Assembly (NCBI GenBank): GCA_015767395.1
Contig: JADWMI010000121.1
Span: 1 to 7,075, forward strand
Reading direction: 5' to 3'
Source: Bacteroidota bacterium
GTDB lineage: Bacteria > Bacteroidota > Bacteroidia > Flavobacteriales > Flavobacteriaceae
Length of the DNA: 7,075 nt
Shown: positions 1 through 5,354 of the stretch, piece after piece
Layout: the number at the start of each line of letters is the position of its first letter
Numbering within the stretch: position 1 is the first letter of the stretch
Notes under the pieces: model-generated
What the model was told of the DNA's origin: nothing
Database searches by the model: none
The model's input: the letters and a program-made list of their open reading frames with translations, nothing else
Position numbers and translations under genes: made by a program

Positions 1-82
1 TACTAGTACAAGGGCCTTTAATAAAAAATAGTCATCCTATGTTTGTATAAGTGTTAATTTAGACACTCAACCAGGAAAAGTT

Positions 83-109
83 AAAAAGGTAAAATAATAT
101 TTCCTTTTT
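83..109 (+). terminator. Possible intrinsic terminator of an upstream gene
   Basis: AAAAAGG (83-89) pairs with CCTTTTT (103-109). The stem continues as AAA/TTT after a single bulged T at position 90, closing a 6-nt loop. The T-run is part of the right arm, as in many Bacteroidota terminators. No gene is visible upstream inside the window, so the assignment rests on shape alone. Confidence 0.3.
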
Positions 110-213
110 GGGTAGAACTAGAAAAAATTTAAAGAGCGACTCCTTAAATGTCAGAAACAAAAATAAATAGGTGAAATGGGTAGCTGTGTTAAATATTATA
201 GCAATTAATTATA

Positions 214-258
214 ATTTGAAATCAATCATATAAAAATTTTATATGTCAAAATTCAAAT
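214..258. repeat. 45-bp symmetric interrupted palindrome
   Basis: The sequence is symmetric around position 236. The outer arms ATTTGAA (214-220) and TTCAAAT (252-258) and the inner arms CATATAAAA (227-235) and TTTTATATG (237-245) are perfect reverse complements, separated by unmatched 6-nt segments of equal length on each side. It lies about 60 bp upstream of the promoter for the L,D-transpeptidase pair. It could be a dimeric regulator site or a simple AT-rich cruciform; the sequence does not decide. Confidence 0.5.
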
Positions 259-317
259 CTTTACAGGTTTTATCAATAGTATTATAAATTAACGTTAAAT
301 AACTAGTAGATATTCAA

Positions 318-343
318 TTGTTTAATTAAAAAAAGTAAATTTG
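318..343 (+). promoter_or_regulatory. Putative Bacteroidota promoter for the L,D-transpeptidase pair
   Basis: TAAATTTG at 336-343 is an exact match to the TAnnTTTG -7 element. The nearest TTG (318-320) is only 15 bp upstream, shorter than the usual 17-23, so the -33 element is poor. Transcription would begin near 348-351, giving a leader of about 50 nt before the start codon at 399. Confidence 0.4.
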
Positions 344-398
344 CCAAACGTACTATTTTTTTAATTTAATCGTTATAAAATCACCAATGTTATTCTAA

Positions 399-1073
399 AT
401 GAAAATATATCTTTTCCTTAGCCTTATTACTATTTTTATTAACAATGATTTTCCTATAAATAATGAGAAAACAATTGTTAACCCCATTAACAACTCCGCA
501 GTAATTTATGAAAACATAGGAGAAACTTCCCTTTCTTTTAAAGCCTTTGATTTGGCTTTTAAAGGTTGGAAAAAACTAAAAACGAAGGCGAACCTAAAAG
601 AAAATATGATAGTTGTAGTTGATTTCAGCCAACCTTCGTCAAGCAAAAGGTTTTACTTAATTAATATGAATTCTGAAAAAATTATTTACAATAATTATGT
701 AGCGCATGGGAAAAATTCGGGAGTGTTAAATGCTGAGATTTTCTCTAACAAACCGAGCAGTTATCAAAGTAGCTTAGGTTTTTTTAGAACTGGGGAAACG
801 TACTTTGGAAAACATGGACTCTCCTTAAAATTAGATGGATTAGAAGAAGGAATAAATCACCTTGCTCGACAAAGAAATATTGTAATTCATTCTGCCAATT
901 ACGCTGAAGAATCTTTTGTTAAAAAGTATGGTAGATTAGGAAGAAGCTTTGGTTGCCCCGCATTACCGAAAGGAAACTACAAAGAACTAATTCATCAAAT
1001 AAAAAATGGCACTCTTTTGTTTATTTACCACCCAAAAACAGAATATCTAAATAACTCTTCTGTTTTAAATTAG
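399..1073 (+). CDS. Murein L,D-transpeptidase catalytic domain family protein (YkuD_2 type)
   Basis: Predicted peptidoglycan L,D-transpeptidase, or related carboxypeptidase, of the short YkuD_2 (PF13645-like) family. These enzymes use a catalytic Cys to act on the stem peptide in the periplasm. The 224-aa product starts with a hydrophobic stretch (about residues 4-15) behind Lys2. This is a weak signal peptide or anchor without a clear cleavage motif. The catalytic region spans roughly residues 68-212. The family signature is plain: IVIHSANY around His164, then GRLGRSFGCPALP with Ser183, Gly185 and catalytic Cys186. Length is typical of the family. The ATG at 399 is preceded by A/T-rich sequence and a -7 promoter match. 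The gene lies 36 nt upstream of a second, unrelated-subfamily L,D-transpeptidase, so co-transcription is likely. Family assignment is firm; the exact reaction is inferred. Confidence 0.88.
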   Translation: MKIYLFLSLITIFINNDFPINNEKTIVNPINNSAVIYENIGETSLSFKAFDLAFKGWKKLKTKANLKENMIVVVDFSQPSSSKRFYLINMNSEKIIYNNYVAHGKNSGVLNAEIFSNKPSSYQSSLGFFRTGETYFGKHGLSLKLDGLEEGINHLARQRNIVIHSANYAEESFVKKYGRLGRSFGCPALPKGNYKELIHQIKNGTLLFIYHPKTEYLNNSSVLN

Positions 1074-1083
1074 AAATTTGTAA

Positions 1084-1107
1084 TTTACTTTTTTAATCTA
1101 AAGTAAA
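1084..1107 (+). repeat. Intercistronic 8-bp hairpin abutting the second LDT start codon
   Basis: TTTACTTT (1084-1091) and AAAGTAAA (1100-1107) are perfect reverse complements around an 8-nt loop, and the right arm ends 2 nt before the ATG at 1110. The stem is AT-rich and therefore weak. It occupies exactly the ribosome docking region between the two transpeptidase genes, so it might tune translation of the second gene; that is inference. Confidence 0.4.
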
Positions 1108-1109
1108 CT

Positions 1110-2732
1110 ATGAATCGATTTATCACGCTATTTTTTTGCTGTTTTTTTGTTATTTCAATAGCACACTCCCAAGAATCAAACTCAAATAATAACATTGATC
1201 AAATTGCGATTAAAGCGCTAATAGACAAACTTGAAAATAATAAAACTGTTAAAATTGATGGTGAAAAAGTCACTGCTAAAAGTTTTCTAGCGAATCTTTA
1301 CAAAAAAAACAATTATTCACTTCTTTGGACGAGTTCAAAAAATATTAAGGATCTTATTAAAATTATAGATGATTCATATTATGAAGGATTAAACCCAAAA
1401 GATTATCATATTGAATTTATAAAAACGAGGGCTTCTAAATTAAGTAATAGTTCCAACTCACAAGAAAAGGCTGAATTTGATATTGTTCTTACAAATGCAA
1501 TACAAACGTATGCAGCACATCTTATTCAAGGAAAAGTTCATCCAACTAAATTAAATCCTTCTTGGAATTATGGTCAGCGATTAATTCCAGATTCTGCAGA
1601 ATTTTTATTTTTAGATCATTTAGCAAATGAAAACCTTATTGAAGGTATAAATAGTATTAAAACTGAAATGCCAATGTATGCCAAACTGAAGAAATGGTTT
1701 GTAACATACGATTCCATATTAAAAGCTGGCGGCGACATAAAACAACTTGAATATCCTGAAAAAGCATTAAGAATAGGTGACACCTCATCAGTTGTTACTA
1801 ACTTAAAATTGCACCTTAATAATTACGGTATTTCTGTTGAAAATACAAGTCAAATTTTTGATGAGGAGCTCGATCTTGCATTAAAAGAGTTCCAACAGCA
1901 TAATGGACTTGATGCTGATGGAATAGCCGGAAAAAAGACATATGATGCCTTAAATCTATCACTTCAAGACAGAATGGACAAAATTCGAGTAAATCTTGAA
2001 CGTTGTAGATGGCTTAATAACGAAATTCCCTCAGATTATTTATTGGTTAACATTGCTGATTTTAATTTGTATTTGTGGCGCAACCATAAGGTGGTTTATA
2101 GAAGTAGAGTTGTTGTTGGGAAAGAAAAACACGCAACACCTGTTTTTACTTCAGACATAAAATACGTTGTTTTTAATCCGACTTGGACAATCCCTTATTC
2201 CATTGCTACTAAGGAAACATTACCAAAACTAAAAAAAGATCCGAACTATTTGAAAAAGCACAATATGACATTGCTAAAGAATGGGAATGTTGTAGATCCT
2301 TCAAACTTTAATTTCAATGATTATTCTACAAAAAGATTTCCATTTACTGTACGTCAAGAACCAGGTTCTAACAATGCCTTAGGACAAGTTAAATTCATTT
2401 TTCCAAATAAATATTCAGTTTATTTGCACGACACGCCTTCAAAAGGGTTTTTTAACAGGAGCGAAAGAACTTTTAGTCATGGATGCATTCGTGTTCAAAA
2501 CCCGCTCTTATTAGCTGAACAATTGCTAAAAGATATAGATTATGATCAGAAAAAAATCAAAGAAGTTTTAGATACAAAAAAAATAACAAATGTTAACTTA
2601 AGTAAACCATTACCAGTTATGTTAATGTATTGGACCTGTTATGAAAACGAAGTAAATAACCGATTGTATTTTTTCTCAGATGTTTATAAAAGAGATGAGA
2701 AACTATTAAAAGAGCTTAATGAGAAACGATAA
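1110..2732 (+). CDS. L,D-transpeptidase, YcbB/LdtD-like, with scaffold and peptidoglycan-binding domains
   Basis: Predicted periplasmic L,D-transpeptidase that forms 3-3 cross-links in peptidoglycan, by analogy with the YcbB/LdtD family. The 540-aa product has the expected order. A signal peptide (residues 1-20) ends HS|QES. A scaffold-type domain (about 45-205) contains the LYKKNNYSLLW and YYEGLNPKDYH segments typical of this family. A PG_binding_1 domain lies at about 218-283 (LRIGDTSSVV, then FQQHNGLDADGIAGKKT). The YkuD catalytic domain spans about 308-485 with His440 (YLHDTP) and the SHGCIRV motif (Ser456, His457, catalytic Cys459). A lid-like segment (FNPTWTIPYSIA, PNYLKKHNM) precedes the active site, as in YcbB homologues. 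Length and motifs look intact. It follows a smaller LDT by 36 nt and is probably in the same transcript. Which of the paired enzymes makes cross-links and which performs other exchanges cannot be told from sequence. Confidence 0.92.
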   Translation: MNRFITLFFCCFFVISIAHSQESNSNNNIDQIAIKALIDKLENNKTVKIDGEKVTAKSFLANLYKKNNYSLLWTSSKNIKDLIKIIDDSYYEGLNPKDYHIEFIKTRASKLSNSSNSQEKAEFDIVLTNAIQTYAAHLIQGKVHPTKLNPSWNYGQRLIPDSAEFLFLDHLANENLIEGINSIKTEMPMYAKLKKWFVTYDSILKAGGDIKQLEYPEKALRIGDTSSVVTNLKLHLNNYGISVENTSQIFDEELDLALKEFQQHNGLDADGIAGKKTYDALNLSLQDRMDKIRVNLERCRWLNNEIPSDYLLVNIADFNLYLWRNHKVVYRSRVVVGKEKHATPVFTSDIKYVVFNPTWTIPYSIATKETLPKLKKDPNYLKKHNMTLLKNGNVVDPSNFNFNDYSTKRFPFTVRQEPGSNNALGQVKFIFPNKYSVYLHDTPSKGFFNRSERTFSHGCIRVQNPLLLAEQLLKDIDYDQKKIKEVLDTKKITNVNLSKPLPVMLMYWTCYENEVNNRLYFFSDVYKRDEKLLKELNEKR

Positions 2733-2767
2733 TTAAAAGAAAAAACTTTTGTTTTGCTTAATGAACA

Positions 2768-2893
2768 ACAGCCTACATAATTATTGACGGAATGCCTGGA
2801 GCGATAACCATTGCAGAACCATTCCGTAAAGAAGCAATAGCTCAGACTTTATATTACAAATGGAGTAAAGACTTCATGGAAGCTGGTATTTAA
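2768..2893 (+). pseudogene. IS3-family transposase OrfA fragment (remnant)
   Basis: A short reading frame, open between a TGA at 2762-2764 and TAA at 2891-2893, encodes a piece strongly resembling the helix-turn-helix part of IS3-family OrfA proteins: IIDG, TIAEPFRKEAIAQTLYY, then KWSKDFMEAG. The usual family pattern is G..SIAELCRKEGI...YYKWSKDFLEAGK. Here the conserved Leu-Cys is replaced by Pro-Phe, and the frame stops right after EAG, where intact proteins continue into a coiled coil. There is no plausible N-terminus, no orfB next to it and no recognisable terminal repeat, so this is a decayed internal fragment. An orfB C-terminal scrap in the same orientation lies 2 kb downstream at 4881-4966. 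Confidence 0.75.
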
Positions 2894-3249
2894 TTATGTT
2901 AACACCTTCATTTATGATTAACTTGTTTCAGCAAAATAAATATAGTTAAAAAAATAAGTTTATAAAAATCCAACAAATTTCCCGAGTACAAATGTCAATT
3001 TGTTGCTATGATTTTTATTTAAAAATGGAAAATATTTAGATGTTTTTGGTTTATGTATAATATAAGTTTTGTGGTAATATCACAGCAAAATTTTTATTAA
3101 ATAATATTTTTAAAACAGTTGTATTGCCTTATGATGCTTTTGTTTAATATATTCAAATATTTATTAAACTAAAACATAAGATATTCACTTCAGGAAAAGG
3201 TTTATTTCTTATAAGTTGCTGTCGCTTTTGGAAAAAAAAATAATATTAT
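2894..3249. other. Non-coding stretch between the IS relic and the microprotein operon
   Basis: AT-rich sequence with stops in all frames and no recognisable coding trace on either strand. The only structure seen is the imperfect inverted repeat at 2962-3018. No clear intrinsic terminator for the minus-strand operon ending at 3250 was found; a run of nine A (3232-3240), read as U on the minus strand, lacks a good preceding stem. Confidence 0.6.
2962..3018. repeat. Imperfect 18-bp-arm inverted repeat
   Basis: The left arm is ATAAAAATC (2962-2970) directly followed by CAACAAATT (2971-2979). The right arm is AATTTGTTG (2997-3005), a 4-nt bulge (3006-3009), then GATTTTTAT (3010-3018). All 18 bases pair, around a 17-nt loop. 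It ends in a T-rich run and could be a terminator-like hairpin, or part of a decayed mobile element since it follows the OrfA relic. Confidence 0.5.
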
Positions 3250-3345
3250 CTATTTTAATTTTTTGCCTTCTCCAATTGCTAAAGCAAAACCTAAGCCAAA
3301 AAGCAGCGTTATCAGTCCTGCGAAATATGGTATTAAATCAATCAT
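3250..3345 (-). CDS. 31-aa single-span membrane microprotein
   Basis: Third and last member of a minus-strand microprotein operon. The frame begins with ATG at 3345, overlaps the stop of the preceding gene by 8 nt (ATGATTGA) and ends at TAG 3252-3250. The product is one hydrophobic helix (about residues 4-24, rich in Leu, Phe, Gly and Ala) followed by a short basic tail, GEGKKLK, so an inner-membrane location with a cytoplasmic positive end is likely. I do not recognise a family. Support comes from position: same strand, the same 8-nt overlap as the upstream junction, and an amphipathic ending typical of real small membrane proteins. The 31-aa size alone would not justify a call, and chance remains possible. 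Confidence 0.5.
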   Translation of the reverse strand: MIDLIPYFAGLITLLFGLGFALAIGEGKKLK

Positions 3346-3523
3346 CTTTTGTGTTATTAATTAATTTCAGGTAAATTCCAAATGCTAATATTGAAGGAAC
3401 CCATAGCCCAATAAAAGTTGCGTCTGCTTTTTCTCCCTGAAAATAGAGCGCTTCTGAAAATATCAACGTTAGTAAAGCAGCAACAAATAGGAGTTTGTCT
3501 GTGATTGTAAATTTTTTAAACAT
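3338..3523 (-). CDS. 61-aa two-helix membrane protein, unknown function
   Basis: Second gene of the minus-strand microprotein operon. The product has a short basic N-terminus (MFKKFTITDK), a first transmembrane helix (about residues 11-29) and a second (about 36-56, IGLWVPSILAFGIYLKLI), with a charged linker QGEKADA and a charged tail NNTKDD. The pattern fits a small helical-hairpin membrane protein. Similar two-helix proteins with a conserved WVPSIL-type segment seem common in Bacteroidota, but I know of no assigned function. The frame stays open to a TTG at 3547. I chose the ATG at 3523 because it gives the usual MFKKF-type beginning and an 8-nt overlap with the upstream stop, which suggests translational coupling; the TTG lies deep inside the upstream gene. 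Confidence 0.72.
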   Translation of the reverse strand: MFKKFTITDKLLFVAALLTLIFSEALYFQGEKADATFIGLWVPSILAFGIYLKLINNTKDD

Positions 3524-3695
3524 GTTTATTCTCTTTAATTTTTTCAATTTTATTTAATATATCATTTGCTTCTGATATTTTATCATCACTCATTTTACGA
3601 TTAATCGAAGATAGTTTAAACGCTTCTTCAAGAAGCTTTTTATACTTTATACCAAGTTTATCAACTTGTGATGTTTTTTTAAATAACCTGAACAT
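3516..3695 (-). CDS. Lacal_2735 family small protein (59 aa)
   Basis: First gene of the minus-strand microprotein operon, starting with ATG at 3695 and stopping at TAA 3518-3516. The product opens MFRLFKKTSQVDKL and continues with a highly charged helical region (YKKLLEEAFKLSSINRK, then SDDKISEANDILNKIE). This matches the pattern I know for the Bacteroidota Lacal_2735 family: an MF-x-LFKK start, YKKL.EEA.KLS..NR at the centre, and a length of about 55-60 aa. The family has no established function; the sequence predicts a soluble or membrane-peripheral coiled-coil-like helix. A good promoter lies 20 bp upstream of its start. Its final codons overlap the next gene by 8 nt. It is too short for many ORF callers but is well supported. 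Confidence 0.82.
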   Translation of the reverse strand: MFRLFKKTSQVDKLGIKYKKLLEEAFKLSSINRKMSDDKISEANDILNKIEKIKENKHV

Positions 3696-3714
3696 TAATT
3701 ATAATTTTGTTTAA

Positions 3715-3746
3715 CAAATATATCTAAAAAGTTGAACAAAAGCAAA
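3715..3746 (-). promoter_or_regulatory. Promoter of the microprotein operon (minus strand)
   Basis: Read on the minus strand, TTTG (3746-3743) is followed after 20 bp by TATATTTG (3722-3715). This is an exact TAnnTTTG -7 element with optimal spacing for the Bacteroidota housekeeping sigma factor. Transcription would start near 3710-3707, about 12-15 nt before the ATG at 3695. The promoter overlaps the divergent + strand promoter at 3732-3763. Confidence 0.65.
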
Positions 3747-3763
3747 TATTTATTATATATTTG
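3732..3763 (+). promoter_or_regulatory. Promoter of the fasciclin-domain gene
   Basis: TTG (3732-3734) is followed after 21 bp by TATATTTG (3756-3763), an exact match to the TTG/TAnnTTTG Bacteroidota consensus. The start of transcription should fall near 3768-3771, leaving a leader of about 25 nt that is A-rich and has no Shine-Dalgarno motif. It shares 15 bp with the opposing promoter of the microprotein operon. Confidence 0.7.
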
Positions 3764-3794
3764 TCAAGAAATTAAATATATAAAACTTTAAATT

Positions 3795-4307
3795 ATGAAA
3801 AAATTAGTTCTTATTTTAACAATTACACTGACTGTAGCCTTTTCTAAAAATGCTTTTGCTCAAGAAACAATAGTAGATGTTGCTGTTGGCAATGAAGATT
3901 TTTCAACATTAGTAACTGCTTTAAAAGCTGCCGACTTAGTTGGTGCTTTACAAGGAGAAGGACCATTTACCGTTTTTGCTCCTACAAATGAAGCTTTCTC
4001 TAAAATTGATTCTAAAGCATTAAGTTCTTTATTAGAAGAAAAAAATCAAAAAGCATTATCTAATATTTTAACTTATCACGTAATATCTGGAAAGATAGCT
4101 GCGACTGACGTTCTAGCTGCCTTAAAGAAAGGGAATGGTACGGTAGAATTAGAAGCCTTAAATGGTCAAATGTTAACTGTAATGCAAAAAGATGGTAAAA
4201 TTTGGTTGAAAGACCTAAATGGTAATTATAGTGAAATTATCGCTACAGATGTCATGGGTAGTAATGGAGTAATTCATGTAATTGACACTGTTGTAATGCC
4301 TAAGTAA
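3795..4307 (+). CDS. Secreted fasciclin (FAS1) domain protein
   Basis: A 170-aa exported protein made of a signal peptide and one FAS1 domain. The signal peptide has a KK start and a hydrophobic core and is cleaved after NAFA|QE at about residue 22. The FAS1 domain (about 26-168) shows the two conserved boxes, GPFTVFAPTNEAF (56-68) and SNGVIHVIDTVVMPK (156-170), plus the central LTYHVISGK (92-100). FAS1 domains mediate adhesion or protein-protein contacts outside the cell; in bacteria the partner is generally unknown. There is no lipobox Cys and no second domain, so the protein is probably free in the periplasm or secreted. The gene is monocistronic, between its own strong promoter and an intrinsic terminator, and is divergent from the microprotein operon with which it shares a promoter region. 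Confidence 0.93.
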   Translation: MKKLVLILTITLTVAFSKNAFAQETIVDVAVGNEDFSTLVTALKAADLVGALQGEGPFTVFAPTNEAFSKIDSKALSSLLEEKNQKALSNILTYHVISGKIAATDVLAALKKGNGTVELEALNGQMLTVMQKDGKIWLKDLNGNYSEIIATDVMGSNGVIHVIDTVVMPK

Positions 4308-4329
4308 TTTTGAATTGTTTGTAAAATTG

Positions 4330-4360
4330 AAGCCTCGATTATTCGGGGCTTTTTTATTTT
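4330..4360 (+). terminator. Intrinsic terminator of the fasciclin gene
   Basis: AAGCCTCG (4330-4337) pairs with CGGGGCTT (4344-4351) in an 8-bp stem with one T-G wobble and an ATTATT loop. A T-rich tract follows directly to 4360. It lies 22 nt after the stop codon. This is the most GC-rich hairpin in the intergenic DNA and a textbook rho-independent terminator. Confidence 0.88.
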
Positions 4361-4880
4361 GACACAATTTTTTTTACTATTGTATTATTTTGTTTTAATA
4401 TTGACAACCGATAACGAATGATTATAATACCTTGAACATCAATAAATCAAGGTGAAAGTGTTTTCCCTTCAAGATTTTTATAACTATGTACAATCTAACC
4501 AACTGCTTAAACTCCAAATCGGTTAAGTAGATAAAATTTCACCTTCTTTAAGAGCAAATATTCAGCTCAGTCGATTTGCATAGTAATATTTACAAAAAAT
4601 GTCTTAAGTTTTAGTTTGGTTTTAATCGTTTTTCAGAAAAAGGAATTATTAATAAGTGATTTTCAATATTTGGAAGTGTTTTTCACGTGTTTTCGAGATT
4701 AACTTAACAGGGAATTTTAAAAATCAGCAATGTTTTAAGAATATATTTTCAAATGATTAATTATTTGTATTGATGAAAAGTAATAAATATTTCATGTTAT
4801 TTGATTCAGTTGATAAACTTAAAATTAATTAGTGAGGTAATAAACATTATGTAATAGAACGTCACAACAATGAGTAAAAA
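4361..4880. other. Non-coding stretch with two competing inverted repeats
   Basis: No gene is supported here. One frame of about 55 codons on the + strand (roughly 4536-4700) is open but lacks a start codon and resembles nothing. Two pairings share sequence: ACCTTGA (4429-4435) with TCAAGGT (4447-4453), and AAGGTGAAA (4449-4457) with TTTCACCTT (4537-4545). They cannot form together. No promoter match was seen near them. The right part may be IS3 sequence decayed beyond recognition, given the orfB scrap that follows. Confidence 0.5.
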
Positions 4881-4966
4881 AAGGCAATCAAATTGTATAA
4901 TGAAATAAGATTACACCGATCTTTGGATTATAAACACCAAATATGGTATATAAATTAACAGCGTAA
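4881..4966 (+). pseudogene. IS3-family transposase OrfB C-terminal remnant, frameshifted
   Basis: Read from 4881, the frame gives KAIKLYNEIRLHRSLDYK, the typical end of the IS3-family DDE integrase (pattern YN..R.H.SL.Y.TP). The continuation TPNMVYKLTA and stop TAA (4964-4966) is in another frame beginning at ACA 4934-4936. The two frames join if one A is restored in the AAA at 4932-4934, so a single-base deletion broke the gene. In-frame upstream codons include a stop at 4875-4877, and the catalytic DDE part is missing. This is a relic, not a functional transposase. It has the same orientation as the orfA scrap at 2768-2893. Confidence 0.8.
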
Positions 4967-4980
4967 ATCAATTTTTAACC

Positions 4981-5005
4981 TGTAGCCATATTTCAGGACG
5001 AGACA
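4981..5005 (+). mobile_element. Probable right terminal inverted repeat of the decayed IS3 element
   Basis: This 25-bp segment begins TGTAGCC and ends CAGGACGAGACA, 14 nt after the OrfB stop. Its shape (TGTA.AC...TTTCAGGACAAGACA-like) fits the 3' ends I associate with Bacteroidota IS3 elements, and the distance from orfB is right. No matching left end was found in the window, so the call depends on position and recollection of the family. Confidence 0.4.
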
Positions 5006-5297
5006 ATACTCCCGGTCTTGTGTAAACCTCTAAGAATGTTTGGTAACGTATATGCTAAAAAATGTAAGGGGACGAAAAAATATATCGTTCTAATTACACG
5101 ATAAGCAAAAGCTATGTATTTGGAGTGTTCGATATAGTTATTCTACTTCAATTTATCCGCTTAACCCTTATGTTATTTTAGGGTATGTTGGGTGGCGTAT
5201 TTAGTTAAAATTCTCTTTATTAAATTGTTATAATCTATTCCTGTTTCCTGGCTAATTTAAAATTCATTTAATATTTTTAATAATTACATCAAAAAAA
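5006..5297. other. Non-coding stretch before the PPDK regulatory gene
   Basis: No gene or recognisable coding trace was found. A + strand frame of about 40 codons ending near 5103 is open but unrecognised. A short hairpin, ACCCT (5164-5168) with AGGGT (5180-5184), is followed by GTTGGGT (5187-5193). Confidence 0.5.
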
Positions 5298-5331
5298 TTG
5301 ATGAAATTAGTCCTATCTATCATTACATTTG
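5298..5331 (+). promoter_or_regulatory. Promoter of the kinase/pyrophosphorylase gene
   Basis: TTG (5298-5300) is followed after 23 bp by TACATTTG (5324-5331), an exact TAnnTTTG match at the long end of the accepted spacing. Transcription would start near 5336-5339, about 17 nt before the ATG at 5355. This argues against translation starting at the upstream TTG (5298) or ATG (5301) of the same frame. Confidence 0.5.
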
Positions 5332-5354
5332 TTATGTTAACAAAGTTCAAAATC

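Larger units (their letters stand above)
1..398. other. Non-coding leader region upstream of the L,D-transpeptidase pair
   Basis: No convincing gene is visible on either strand. The longest open stretches are AT-rich, lack a sensible start and resemble no family I know. The region holds a terminator-like hairpin at 83-109, a symmetric 45-bp inverted repeat at 214-258 and a promoter match at 318-343, listed separately. It may include the 3' flank of a gene that ends before the window. Confidence 0.6.

Noticed and set aside
3524..3547. TTG-initiated extension of the 61-aa membrane protein
   Set aside because: It would add a basic octapeptide and deepen the overlap with the upstream gene; the ATG at 3523 gives the natural start and an overlap matching the next junction.
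4429..4476. Minus-strand reading NLEGKTLSP*FIDVQG resembling an amidohydrolase motif
   Set aside because: Only about 15 residues match loosely, a stop interrupts them, and there is no support on either side; probably chance.
4451..4543. tRNA-like 93-nt stretch closed by GGTGAAA / TTTCACC
   Set aside because: There is no T-arm GTTC..A.., no recognisable D-arm or anticodon stem on either strand; only the outer 7-bp pairing fits.
4536..4700. Open + strand frame of about 55 codons
   Set aside because: It has no start codon, AT-driven composition, no recognised motif, and falls in a region of decayed sequence.
5159..5193. Integron attC-like site (GCTTAAC ... GTTGGGT with a small hairpin)
   Set aside because: The two core-like motifs are not complementary to each other as attC ends should be, the spacing is short, and there is no cassette array or integrase in view.
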